Shown here: piece after piece, positions 52,433-61,387 of the stretch | Position numbering within the stretch: the stretch's first letter is position 1 | Layout: each line of letters opens with the position of its first letter | NCBI RefSeq assembly: GCF_042610425.1 | Contig: NZ_JBGJZM010000001.1 | Coordinates: 1,922,001 to 1,986,000 of the forward strand | DNA length: 64,000 bases | Source: Ectobacillus sp042610425 | GTDB lineage: Bacteria; Bacillota; Bacilli; Bacillales; Bacillaceae_G | Direction of reading: 5' to 3' | Notes under the pieces: model-generated | Seen by the model: only the letters and a program-made list of their open reading frames with translations | Database searches by the model: none | What the model was told of the DNA's origin: nothing | Made by a program: the position numbers and the translations under genes

Positions 52433-52461
52433 GCCACTGAAAAGTAATGCTTTTCAGTGGC
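52433..52461. repeat. GGCCACTGAAA-type hairpin, copy G, joined to array 3
   Basis: GCCACTGAAAAG (52433-52444) and CTTTTCAGTGGC (52450-52461), a perfect 12-bp stem with a five-base loop. It directly follows array 3 and lies just past the stop of the minus-strand gene at 52480. Confidence 0.75.
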
Positions 52462-52479
52462 CACAGTTTATTTCAGCGC

Positions 52480-52821
52480 CTATTGTTCTTTTCTTTTGAT
52501 TTGACGCTGAAAATAGAAAAAGATAGGAAGCGGAATTACAATCCAGCCTACGCTTTTAATAATTCCGTTAAGTGCGTTGTCCTTGATTCGCTGTTTTTCA
52601 GCTACGACTAATTCATCGTAAGATTTTTTAAGCTGGTCATCGGTCACGGTTGTTTGATTCGACGGGTCCTTCGTTTGCATCATTTTATAGTCAGAAAAGG
52701 ATTGATAATACGAGCTAGGTGACACATAGTCAGCTACAGACATGAATACCCCAACGCTTCCGCCAATTGACATCATCAACGTGGCAAACAAAACAAGATA
52801 GTAATAGAGATTTCGAATCAT
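52480..52821 (-). CDS. 113-residue two-TM protein, family copy 3
   Basis: 113 residues, same length and pattern as the genes at 32584-32925 and 33087-33428: LYYYLVLFATLMMSIGGSVG helix, the segment YQSFSDYKMM, then KSVGWIVIPLPIFFYFQRQI. AAAGGAGAATCC lies before the ATG. It sits between array 3 plus hairpin and array 4. Unknown function. Confidence 0.65.
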   Translation of the reverse strand: MIRNLYYYLVLFATLMMSIGGSVGVFMSVADYVSPSSYYQSFSDYKMMQTKDPSNQTTVTDDQLKKSYDELVVAEKQRIKDNALNGIIKSVGWIVIPLPIFFYFQRQIKRKEQ

Positions 52822-52944
52822 GGAGGATTCTCCTTTCTCAAGCCAAAGTGTTTGCGAATAACTTTGCTAGTCTCATAAGAGGAATACTTATGATTATCTT
52901 AATTGTAACGAAAAATGAGCCAGAAGAAAATGAAATATGTAGGG

Positions 52945-53190
52945 ATTGGTTACCGCTTTTGGAGAAAATCTGCTTTGACGGGCACCAATCAGGTCATTTG
53001 GTTCCCGCCTTTTAAGAAAATCCGCTTTAGCGGGCATCAATCGGGTCATTTGCTTCCCACTTTCACTGAAAATCCAGCTTCCTGGGCATCAATCATACCC
53101 ATTAATTACCGCTCTCACTAAATACCCTCTTCCACGGTCATCAATCCAACTACTAACTCCTCTACCGTCCCTCTTTCACAAAAAACAATT
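52945..53190 (+). repeat. 52-bp tandem repeat array 4
   Basis: TTACCG or its variants start at 52950, 53002, 53054 and 53106 with exact 52-bp steps, then the phase decays near 53160. A unit begins GGGCACCAATC or GGGCATCAATC and contains TTTGGTTCCCGCC. It is the most worn array, but keeps the shared phase. The remaining 53190-53389 stretch has only faint unit traces (for example TTATTACCG at 53220) and no gene. Confidence 0.75.
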
Positions 53191-53389
53191 CCCTACTCGC
53201 AACGGTTTCTCCCGTCATTTATTACCGATTTCTCAATTTGCCCCGGTCTCGCCTATTTTTGCTCGGATTCCACAATATGGTTAGCCAATTCTATTTGGAA
53301 ATTGTGTGTATTGAAGATTGTTTGTCGGACCCATTTCCCAATTTGTCCCTACACGCAGTATAATGATACCAAAACCAAGGGGTGATTAT

Positions 53390-53695
53390 GTGATACAAGA
53401 TGTGAAGAGAAAATTGGAAGTTGCTCTTGAAGATTGGGAGATGATGGCGAAAGCCTCAGAAGATGAAAGTGAAGATAGTGCCGAACGATTTGAGATGCAT
53501 TTTTATGAGTTCATTGATGAACTAAAGGCTTGGTATCAACATTTAGAACAACCGCCAGCTACAATCGAAGAAGCAGAAAATTTGACTGAAATAAAAGAAA
53601 TTGCGGAGCGCTTGCCTGCACCGCTTGAACTTAACTTTTATACAGAACTTGAGTTAATCATTGAAGGTAAAGATCGTATACGTTATGATGATTAA
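53390..53695 (+). CDS. Small acidic hypothetical protein
   Basis: 101 residues from the GTG at 53390, behind AAGGGGTGA. Very Glu/Asp-rich and probably helical: VKRKLEVALEDWEMMAKASE, then a C-terminal LNFYTELELIIEG. An ATG-like start further up (53318) is inside array 4 remnants and has no ribosome site. No family recognised. Confidence 0.5.
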   Translation: MIQDVKRKLEVALEDWEMMAKASEDESEDSAERFEMHFYEFIDELKAWYQHLEQPPATIEEAENLTEIKEIAERLPAPLELNFYTELELIIEGKDRIRYDD

Positions 53696-53786
53696 TCTCT
53701 TTTAGGACTTCAAACATTGCAAATGCAAAGAAAAAACGAAAAGTGTAAAATAAAATTGAAAAAGAATGAAAGGAAGTAAACCAATT

Positions 53787-54146
53787 ATGGAAAAAATCAT
53801 GTTTATTGAAACAGGAATGGGCATCGATGTTCATGGTCAAAATATTACGACTGCAGCCATTCGAGCTATAAAAAATGCGATTCACTATAATTCTATGCCT
53901 GGTATTCGGTCTGTACTGCCTGACAACAACCGAGATAATATGAGAGTCAATGTAAAATTAGCAGTTCCTTGTGATAAAGAGAAACTTGATATGGATGCTG
54001 TTAAAAAAACGTTACCATTTGGAATCGTAACGGTGGAAGTTATGGATGGGGGAATGTTGACAACGAGCGGGATTCTCTTGGAGGAAAAGGGAGATAAAAA
54101 TGATATGATGTACATCGTTGTTGCATCGGTTGAGGTTGGTTATTAA
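53787..54146 (+). CDS. Lin0512 family protein
   Basis: 119 residues from ATG 53787 behind AAAGGAAG. It opens MEKIMFIETGMGIDVHGQN and has the pattern of repeated Gly/Asp turns (VTVEVMDGGMLTTSGI) seen in the Lin0512 family of small conserved proteins of unknown role. A strong terminator follows. Confidence 0.75.
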   Translation: MEKIMFIETGMGIDVHGQNITTAAIRAIKNAIHYNSMPGIRSVLPDNNRDNMRVNVKLAVPCDKEKLDMDAVKKTLPFGIVTVEVMDGGMLTTSGILLEEKGDKNDMMYIVVASVEVGY

Positions 54147-54188
54147 GTCTATAAAGTTTGATATAAGATTATGTGGTTTTCTAGGTAG

Positions 54189-54226
54189 TAAGAGTCCTGT
54201 ACAGTCGTACAAGACTCTTATTTTTG
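54189..54226 (+). terminator. Intrinsic terminator
   Basis: TAAGAGTC-CTGTAC (54189-54202) pairs with GTAC-AAGACTCTTA (54207-54220), followed by TTTTTG. It ends the Lin0512 gene. Confidence 0.85.
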
Positions 54227-54256
54227 TTGATACGGTATTTTAAAGACCAGCATTGC

Positions 54257-55087
54257 TTATTTCACTGACTCCATAATGTCAACCGCCAAATTCCGATCTG
54301 CTTCTTCTCCGTTTGCTTTCTCCATCGGTTCGAATCCTGGTATCACTGTGTTAAAATGAGCGATATGATCTGAAAGTGCTACATCATCAATCGGAATAAG
54401 CTTGATCGTAACCTTCCCGTCCTTGAGTTCTACTACTCGGAACGCTGGAATATCCAGGCATGCAGCAGTTTGAATATAGTGCCATCCATCTTGCCAAACG
54501 ATGGAGTTCACATGATTGTGACCGCAGAAGTAGAATCCGGAACCTTTCTTTTTATCCAAAATATTTCCAAATTTCGGGTGGATCGATAATTTATCGATAG
54601 TAGAACGTGCAGTCGTACCGTAGATAGGATGATGGGCGAAAACAAAGACCGGTTTGTCCCCCGATGTTTCAAGCTGGGATTGTAACCACTCCAGCTGGTC
54701 GGGATCGATTTCTCCGCCCCAGTCAGCACGATTCATTTCTTTCGTCGTATCGAGAAAAATCAGTTTGGCCTCTTCCGTATCGATGGCCTGGTAGCGCTGC
54801 TGCCCGGTCATTGTCAGGATGTCGGTTTTAGGAATAGATAAAGTATCATGGTTGCCGAGTACGTGGATAAAATGACGATCACTGGTTCTGATTCGACTAA
54901 ACAAATAGTCAAACTCCTCAGGATGGCCCTCGTGAGTCAGATCCCCTATAGAAATATGGAAGTCCGCATCCATTTTCAAAAATGTATCTATCATAACGGA
55001 GTAGGCTTCTTCGCTTACCTTATGCATTTCTTCAGTACCACTTTCCATCCGCGAATAATGGAAATCTCCCATTAGAACTAATTTCAT
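54257..55087 (-). CDS. Calcineurin-like metallophosphoesterase
   Basis: 276 residues. Metal-binding motifs in order: DFHYS (Asp, His at 8-10), IGDLTHEG, VLGNHD, FAHHPIY, and FCGHNHVNS. This is a CpdA/GpdQ-type cytoplasmic phosphodiesterase. It is the last gene of the Ugp transporter operon, so it probably acts on an imported phosphodiester. No signal peptide. Confidence 0.88.
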   Translation of the reverse strand: MKLVLMGDFHYSRMESGTEEMHKVSEEAYSVMIDTFLKMDADFHISIGDLTHEGHPEEFDYLFSRIRTSDRHFIHVLGNHDTLSIPKTDILTMTGQQRYQAIDTEEAKLIFLDTTKEMNRADWGGEIDPDQLEWLQSQLETSGDKPVFVFAHHPIYGTTARSTIDKLSIHPKFGNILDKKKGSGFYFCGHNHVNSIVWQDGWHYIQTAACLDIPAFRVVELKDGKVTIKLIPIDDVALSDHIAHFNTVIPGFEPMEKANGEEADRNLAVDIMESVK

Positions 55088-55134
55088 TTTTGTATTCTCC
55101 TTATAGTATCCATTCCGGTTATGCGCGCTCTTCT

Positions 55135-55968
55135 TTATTTGGATTGTTTCGTACTACTTGAAAACAAATCTATTTTTATAGGTTTAGGTACTCTTCTAGT
55201 AAAGGTGTAAATATATTGGAAACCTGCCTCTTTAGCCATATCTAAAGCTACTTCCAAATGTGACCCTACTGTAGCAGCTTTATGAGAATCTGAACCAATC
55301 GTCAAAATCTCTCCGCCTAGCTCTTTATAGAGTTTTAATACTTTCATAGAGGGTAGTGTCTCATTTAAAGCCCTTTTGGATAATCCGGAGGTATTAATCT
55401 CTATCCCAATGTTTCTGCTAATTGCTTTTCTTAGAATTTCGATTACGATTTCTTTAAATCGATTAAAATCATACTTACCTAAATAATCCACGTCAACCGC
55501 ATATCGTTTCATCAGATCAAAATGAGCCATTACATCAATATTCGCATGGGAAGCCAATTGATAAATCTCTTCGAAATATCTTTGATAAAGCGGTACGGGT
55601 TCTTTATCAATCATATAAGATCGAATATCTTGATTTTCAATATTGTGTACAGAACCAAGGATAAAATCTAGTGGAAGCCCTTCTAATTGTTCTTTATATT
55701 TTTCTTGTAATAAATGAGGCTCGCATAATTCAATTCCTGCTTTAATTTTCAAACGATCTTCGAAAACATGTTGGTATTCTTCAATTTGTGAGAAATATCG
55801 TGTAAAGTCCATATGGCCATAGGTTACCGCCTTCGGATTGACAGAGAAATGTTCAGTGAAGCAGATTTCAGTAATCCCCTTCTTTATTGCTTCTTCACAT
55901 ACCGATTTCATAGTTGCTTGAGAGTCAAATGAATTATCAGTGTGATGGTGATAGTCTGTTAGATACAT
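55135..55968 (-). CDS. PHP-domain phosphatase, HisJ (histidinol-phosphatase) like
   Basis: 277 residues: YHHHTDNSFD metal motif at 6-15, CFTEHFSV, IKAGIELCEPH, LGSVHN, MAHFDLMKR, and TIGSDSHKA near the end. All are PHP-domain metal sites of the HisJ family, which hydrolyses histidinol phosphate. Because it lies in an operon with a phosphate-ester importer and two phosphoesterases, a sugar- or glycerol-phosphate phosphatase role is more likely here. Confidence 0.85.
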   Translation of the reverse strand: MYLTDYHHHTDNSFDSQATMKSVCEEAIKKGITEICFTEHFSVNPKAVTYGHMDFTRYFSQIEEYQHVFEDRLKIKAGIELCEPHLLQEKYKEQLEGLPLDFILGSVHNIENQDIRSYMIDKEPVPLYQRYFEEIYQLASHANIDVMAHFDLMKRYAVDVDYLGKYDFNRFKEIVIEILRKAISRNIGIEINTSGLSKRALNETLPSMKVLKLYKELGGEILTIGSDSHKAATVGSHLEVALDMAKEAGFQYIYTFTRRVPKPIKIDLFSSSTKQSK

Positions 55969-55998
55969 AATAGGTTCTCCTTACCAATAAGCGAATAG

Positions 55999-56829
55999 TT
56001 ATTTTCCATAATGTTCAGCATTATATCTTTTATTTTCTGCATGAGTCAGCGCCCAAATAATCTTCTCTAGAGGATTCACATGAATAGGATGTGAAAAGAT
56101 TTCTTGGTTACGAAGGGAATAATAATTGTAAGAATTTCGGCTTGTATAATTCACCATATCTTTTGAATTATGAACACCAAACGCTAGACTTTCAATTGAA
56201 AATTGCGGTATTTTCCCAATTTGATTGATGCCTGCATAATGGAGATGTCCACTATGAATGCTAATCACGTCACTGTTTTTAAGAATATCAAATAATCGAT
56301 CAGACACTTCTGTTGTTTTCACACCATTCCATACTAATGGGTGGTGCATAAATAATAGTGTTCCAGCTTCTGATTTTTCTTTTAAAATTTCCTCTAACCA
56401 GTCTACTTGTGAATCTGTTATCACTCCCTCATGATAATCGTCAACGGAAGTATCTAAGAAAATGAGTCTGTATCCATTTATCTCTTCCATATAATCTAAT
56501 GAATCGGATTTATTTTGGATATTAAAAAAGCCTTGATAGTAGTTTTGTTTATCATCATGATTTCCTAAACAATAAAATACCGGAAAACCAAACGGAATAT
56601 TGTCTTCCACCAGCCCTTTTATATGTTTATAGTCTTCCGGGCTTCCATCATGGACAAGATCGCCCGTAATAGCAATAAAATCTATTTCTTCAAAATCTAT
56701 ATTTCGAAGTATAGCAACCAGATTTTCTGCTGGATTTTTAACTCCATTAAAAATCTGTTCCAGCGGATCATTGAGATAGTTATTTCTAAAGTGTGTATCG
56801 GATAATTGAATAAATGATAATTGACTCAT
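55999..56829 (-). CDS. GpdQ-like glycerophosphodiester/cyclic-nucleotide phosphodiesterase
   Basis: 276 residues. QLSDTHFRNN, ITGDLVHDGSPEDYKHI, CLGNHDDKQ, MHHPLVW and HSGHLHYAG match class III phosphodiesterases of the GpdQ/CpdA type. The DTHFR and GNHDDK spelling recalls GpdQ, which cleaves glycerophosphodiesters. It starts 12 bases after ugpC-like, in the same operon as a Ugp-type importer, which supports this substrate class. Confidence 0.85.
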   Translation of the reverse strand: MSQLSFIQLSDTHFRNNYLNDPLEQIFNGVKNPAENLVAILRNIDFEEIDFIAITGDLVHDGSPEDYKHIKGLVEDNIPFGFPVFYCLGNHDDKQNYYQGFFNIQNKSDSLDYMEEINGYRLIFLDTSVDDYHEGVITDSQVDWLEEILKEKSEAGTLLFMHHPLVWNGVKTTEVSDRLFDILKNSDVISIHSGHLHYAGINQIGKIPQFSIESLAFGVHNSKDMVNYTSRNSYNYYSLRNQEIFSHPIHVNPLEKIIWALTHAENKRYNAEHYGK

Positions 56830-56840
56830 GTCTGTCCTCC

Positions 56841-58001
56841 CTATTTCGTAACTAAGATTTTTTCAGTTTGATAGTCAGATTCTATTCCACTTGCAGCTTT
56901 CTTTTTCAAAATGATACTGTCCGGATAACCAATATTGTTTTCTGTTTCTTTGTCGAAGAAATGAATTTGATCCATCGTTATATTGACGAACACTTCTTCC
57001 CCATCTTTAAAAACATTAAACTCCTCGATTGCAATTACATTTTCACCTTCTACATCTAAGTGAATGGCAAAATTACTTCCTTGGTTTTCTGAATGTTTTA
57101 CTTTTGCACGGATACTTCCTTCGATAGGTGTTTTTGCTAATTGAATATGTTCAGGACGGATGCCTAAAACGAATGTATGGGAAGAACTATTTTCAACATA
57201 CTGCTTCCAATCCTCACTTAAATTAAAGGACTGCTTTCCAATATGGAGAATTCCATTCGAATATTGTACATTTTCTAAAATATTTGCAGGCGGATTTCCA
57301 ATAAATTTCGCAGTGAAAATATTTGCTGGACGATGGTACACATTTTCTGGAGTATCAAGCATTTGCAATACCCCTTTATTTAACAAGGCAATTCTGGTTC
57401 CGAACGTCATCGCCTCAATTTGATCATGCGTAACATAAACCATGGTTTGTTTATATTGATTATGAATATCCATAAGAGCTGTACGAGCTGAAATTCTCAA
57501 TTGGGCATCTAAGTTAGAAAGTGGTTCATCCAGTAAAAAATAATCACTATTCTTTACAACAGATCTTGCTAAGGCAACCCTTTGTCTTTGTCCACCTGAA
57601 AGTTCACTAGGTTTTCTGTCATAATACGGTTTTAATTGAAGAAATTCAGCTGCTGCATTCAGTCTTTTTTCAATTTCATCTTTGGGCTGCTTCTTTACTT
57701 TAAGAGCATACGTTATATTTTCTATTACAGTCATATGCGGATATAATGCGTAATTTTGAAAAACCATTCCAACATTACGCTTACCAGACGGTACATCATT
57801 TACCCGCTCATTTCTCATATAAAGATCACCTTCCGTAACATCTTCCAAACCGGCAATCATTCTTAAAATGGTTGATTTACCACAACCTGAAGGACCTAAC
57901 AACACGAGACGTTCACCTGAATGAATTTCAAAATTCAAGTTGTCAATCACCACATTATCTCCGTATGATTTTCTTACATTTTCAAACCTAATATTTGCCA
58001 T
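56841..58001 (-). CDS. ugpC: UgpC/MsmK-type ABC transporter ATPase
   Basis: 386 residues: Walker A GPSGCGKST at 35-43, Q-loop VFQNYALYPHM, signature LSGGQRQRVALARS, Walker B YFLLDEPLSNLDAQ, then a C-terminal TOBE/MalK-like domain (about 230-370) for regulation. It drives the UgpA/UgpE permeases. The MalK/UgpC family is typical of sugar and glycerol-3-phosphate import. Confidence 0.92.
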   Translation of the reverse strand: MANIRFENVRKSYGDNVVIDNLNFEIHSGERLVLLGPSGCGKSTILRMIAGLEDVTEGDLYMRNERVNDVPSGKRNVGMVFQNYALYPHMTVIENITYALKVKKQPKDEIEKRLNAAAEFLQLKPYYDRKPSELSGGQRQRVALARSVVKNSDYFLLDEPLSNLDAQLRISARTALMDIHNQYKQTMVYVTHDQIEAMTFGTRIALLNKGVLQMLDTPENVYHRPANIFTAKFIGNPPANILENVQYSNGILHIGKQSFNLSEDWKQYVENSSSHTFVLGIRPEHIQLAKTPIEGSIRAKVKHSENQGSNFAIHLDVEGENVIAIEEFNVFKDGEEVFVNITMDQIHFFDKETENNIGYPDSIILKKKAASGIESDYQTEKILVTK

Positions 58002-58013
58002 TCTTTATTCCTC

Positions 58014-58841
58014 CTATTTAATTCCCGATGAAGTAAATGTTCCAATAATATATTTTTGGAAAATCAGATAAAGTAATAGTGGAATTGACATGGTAATCAC
58101 TGACACAGCCATGGCTACCGCAAAATTCGTACCACCTTCAGAGCTAATAAACATCTGTAGTGCTAGCGGTAAAGTATAACTTTCTTTTGATTTTAAAATC
58201 AATGATGACCAAACAAATTCATTCCAAGAATTCACGAAAAACCAAATTCCGACTGACGTAATTTGTGGTCTTATGAGTGGTGACACAATATCTTTCATAA
58301 TTCTATAATGACCAATCTCATCAAGCATTGCAGATTCGATTAACGAATAGGGAATGGATCTCATCACTTGAGTGAATAAAAATATACCCGCCGCATCCGC
58401 AATTTGAGGTAAAATCACACCTAAGAGATGATCCGTTAACCCAACTTTTGAGAGCATGATATAGTTAGGAACCATCGTTACCGTAAATGGAATAAAAATC
58501 GTAGCAATTAATAAAAAATACAGGGGTTTCTTTCCTATAAAACTAAAGTAAACAAAGGCATAGGCTGCTAAAAATGATGTTACTAATTTTAAAATCGTTA
58601 CCGTTGACGCAATCGTAAAGTTATTCAAGATAATTTGGAATAACGGTAATTGCTGATATAATTGACTGTAGTTTTCAAATGTTGGTGAAGAAGGAAATAT
58701 AGCCAGCACATTATTATATACATCCTGTAAAGTGCGAAACGAAGTTCCCAATGCAAATAAAATGGGGATAAGCCAGATCATAACGACCACTACAAATATC
58801 CCTGTCCAAATAACGGAAGGTAATCTATTCTCAATTTTCAT
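58014..58841 (-). CDS. ugpE: ABC transporter permease, UgpE-like
   Basis: 275 residues with six membrane helices and the permease loop ESAMLDEIGHYRIMKDIVSPLIRPQI (EAA-like). A CUT1-class inner-membrane half. It overlaps the ugpA gene by 11 bases. C-terminal IIGTFTSSGIK is typical for this family. Confidence 0.9.
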   Translation of the reverse strand: MKIENRLPSVIWTGIFVVVVMIWLIPILFALGTSFRTLQDVYNNVLAIFPSSPTFENYSQLYQQLPLFQIILNNFTIASTVTILKLVTSFLAAYAFVYFSFIGKKPLYFLLIATIFIPFTVTMVPNYIMLSKVGLTDHLLGVILPQIADAAGIFLFTQVMRSIPYSLIESAMLDEIGHYRIMKDIVSPLIRPQITSVGIWFFVNSWNEFVWSSLILKSKESYTLPLALQMFISSEGGTNFAVAMAVSVITMSIPLLLYLIFQKYIIGTFTSSGIK

Positions 58842-59721
58842 AGTGGACCCCTCTTTCTACAAACCAAAACTCTAGAAACAGCAGCAGTACAAACAAACAT
58901 AATGTCAGCATGGAAAATGCTGCAGAAGTCCCAGTGCTATATACTTCAAATGCCTGATGATACGACTGATAAATTAAGTTTGAACTTCCGTAATCAGGTC
59001 CCCCCTGAGTCATTACTCTGACTGGTGAATACACATACTGTAAGCCAGTCACGATTGTCATAATGAGGATATACACACCTGTTGAACCGCTCATTGGCAT
59101 GACAATATCTTTTAAAATTCTCCAGCTTGGAATATTATCAAGCTTTGCTGCTTCGATTACTTCATTAGAAATACCTGAAATTGCTGCATATAAGGTTATG
59201 AAATTATATCCAAATACTTTCCAAGTCACAACGAAGCTAATTACGACAATTACTAACCCCTGCGTTTGGCTCCAGTTTGGTATGGATAAACCCATAGATT
59301 GCGCTATTCGTGCAACTGGACCGGAAATAGGATTGAGTATCCAAGTTGCCAAAATGGATCCAACCACTAACGATATAAAGGATGGAAGGAAGTAGGCTGA
59401 CTTAAAGAAGTTTTTAAAGTTTCGTATTAATAAATGAAGGACGAAAGCAAAAATGTAAGGAACAACAAAATTTAAAAGTAACAAAATAACAATATACCAA
59501 AACGTATTCAACAAGATTTTATAGGTAATGGGGTCCGTTAAAACACTAGTATAATTGGCTAATCCAACAAAGGTCTTCGTAGGTGCTATCATATTCCAAT
59601 CAAAGAAACTTAAGTACAGTGTATAGAGAGTCGGCCAAAGTACAAATAGGCTAAGAATCACGATTGCAGGTGATAACAGCAAGATTGTTTTCCATTGTAT
59701 CTTCTTAAAATTAACTAACAT
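58831..59721 (-). CDS. ugpA: ABC transporter permease, UgpA-like
   Basis: 296 residues from the ATG at 59721 behind GGAGGATAAT; the frame upstream has no start-like context. Six membrane helices and the EAA loop EVIEAAKLDNIPSWRILKDI. TQGGPDYGSSNLIY is a frequent CUT1-permease element. It pairs with the next gene to form the channel. Confidence 0.92.
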   Translation of the reverse strand: MLVNFKKIQWKTILLLSPAIVILSLFVLWPTLYTLYLSFFDWNMIAPTKTFVGLANYTSVLTDPITYKILLNTFWYIVILLLLNFVVPYIFAFVLHLLIRNFKNFFKSAYFLPSFISLVVGSILATWILNPISGPVARIAQSMGLSIPNWSQTQGLVIVVISFVVTWKVFGYNFITLYAAISGISNEVIEAAKLDNIPSWRILKDIVMPMSGSTGVYILIMTIVTGLQYVYSPVRVMTQGGPDYGSSNLIYQSYHQAFEVYSTGTSAAFSMLTLCLFVLLLFLEFWFVERGVHYEN

Positions 59722-59809
59722 ATTATCCTCCAGCATTATGCTTAACATTTTTAAAATAGGAAAATAGATTAGCTGTATGTAACCTATTTTCCTATTACCA
59801 TTCAAGAAC

Positions 59810-61096
59810 CTATTTGATTAATCCATTGATTGAATCTTGCGTTTTCTTCATTTCCGTACTTACATCTCCGCCGCCTAAAATACGATCTCTCATATCAATA
59901 AGCATTTGCTCTGCTTGAAGACCTGAATTTCCAGGGAACGGTGCCCAAGGAATAAGATTGCTTATAGTTGAATAGGCTGCGCCAAACATATTATCATCTT
60001 TAATTAAGGCTGCAAGGTCTTTATTATTTGTAGCATCTGTTGTTTCAGGAAGATATCCTGTTCCTTGTGTCCAAGCAGCTACACTATCAGATTCGTATAA
60101 GAATTTTTCAAATTCCCAAGCTGCTTTTTGTTCTTCTTCTTTATCAGCTGTAATTGCCAAGAAAGAACCACCTGCTGGTACTTTTAATGTCTTTCCTTCA
60201 AATGTTGGGGATGGAACGGCAATTGCTTTAAATTTTGCATTTTGGGTAACATTTTTTCTTTGTGCAATCGTCAAGTGAGCCATACCTACATCTCCAGAAA
60301 CAAATGCCTGTTGACCTTGGTCAACACCAATGTGTAAGGCACTGCCGCCTTTAACTAAATCTTGATAAAATTTGTATGTTGCAATTCCCTCATTACTATC
60401 AAATGATGCTTTACCGTTAGTAAGAGTTTTTGCACCGTTACTTTCCATCATTTGTTGAACGTTCCAAGTATCTGCTGCTTCAGCAATGTATAGACCTTTT
60501 TTGCCAGTAACTTGCGTTATTTTTTCTGAAGCCTTTGCAACAGCTTCCCATGTTTTCAAATCATCTGGATTGATACCTGCTTTATTTAAAATATCCATGT
60601 TTAAATACAGAACGGGAACACTTAGGGAATAAGGTAGCCCTACTTGAGCTCCTTTGTTGTTAACCGCTAAATTTAAAATATTAGTAGCGTATTTTTCTTT
60701 TAAAAAGTTTTTATCGTTCGGATAGGATTTATTGATTATTGTTTGAGGCTCTACATATTTAAAATTATTAGAAAAGTATTCTCTATACGACCAACCAATT
60801 TGCACCAAAGCTGGAGACTTCCCTGCAGCAGCTGAAGATTGCAAGTTTTTCATTAAACCTTGATACATACCTTGGTTATATACGCCTTTAACAACAATTT
60901 TATCTTGGGATGCGTTAAACTTGTTAATCAATTCCGTAACGGTTTTTCCGCCTTGTGTTTCTGCGTTTGGATACCAATACTCAATAACGGTTGGGCTCTT
61001 CTTAGCAGAGTTGCTAGTTTGAGATGTATTACATGCAGTCAAAACTAATGTTAGAGCAACTAATCCTACTACTAATTTAAAATACTTTTTTAACAT
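59810..61096 (-). CDS. ugpB: Extracellular solute-binding lipoprotein, UgpB-like
   Basis: 428 residues. Lipobox LVLTAC (Cys22) after a Lys-rich start. Family 1 solute-binding protein: EYWYPNAETQGGKTVTELINKFN near the N-terminus and GDVGMAHLTIAQR at the interlobe region. It is attached to the membrane outside and feeds UgpA/UgpE. The substrate is inferred to be glycerol-3-phosphate or a glycerophosphodiester. Confidence 0.88.
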   Translation of the reverse strand: MLKKYFKLVVGLVALTLVLTACNTSQTSNSAKKSPTVIEYWYPNAETQGGKTVTELINKFNASQDKIVVKGVYNQGMYQGLMKNLQSSAAAGKSPALVQIGWSYREYFSNNFKYVEPQTIINKSYPNDKNFLKEKYATNILNLAVNNKGAQVGLPYSLSVPVLYLNMDILNKAGINPDDLKTWEAVAKASEKITQVTGKKGLYIAEAADTWNVQQMMESNGAKTLTNGKASFDSNEGIATYKFYQDLVKGGSALHIGVDQGQQAFVSGDVGMAHLTIAQRKNVTQNAKFKAIAVPSPTFEGKTLKVPAGGSFLAITADKEEEQKAAWEFEKFLYESDSVAAWTQGTGYLPETTDATNNKDLAALIKDDNMFGAAYSTISNLIPWAPFPGNSGLQAEQMLIDMRDRILGGGDVSTEMKKTQDSINGLIK

Positions 61097-61154
61097 GATT
61101 ACACTCCTATAAAATGATTATTTTGGAATAATTACATGGTGACACTTAAAGAGA

Positions 61155-61170
61155 ATAATAACGTTTACTT
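61155..61170 (-). promoter_or_regulatory. Possible CcpA cre site upstream of ugpB
   Basis: On the minus strand AAGTAAACGTTATTAT matches the cre consensus WTGNAANCGNWNNCAW at all but two fixed positions, about 60 bases upstream of the ugpB start. It suggests carbon catabolite repression of the operon. The rest of 61097-61387 shows no clear DeoR operator. Confidence 0.4.
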
Positions 61171-61387
61171 AATATCTGATGTCTTAATGTATCATTGGAT
61201 GTTTTCACCATTAGTTCGTTGTCTCATTTCCACAACCCGCAAGTTTTGCTGCAATGCATGCTGTTAAAACGACTTTTCTCCGTTTAACCATTTTGGACCA
61301 TACCGTATTGCTTTTTACTATGAATATTTTGGTCTCCCTTACGCTTATCTTCTCTTTGCCATCACCACCTTTAATGTGACTAGGTTT

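Noticed and set aside
52150..52464. Overlapping open frames in array 3
   Set aside because: Shadow frames caused by the 52-bp repeats, with no start signal.
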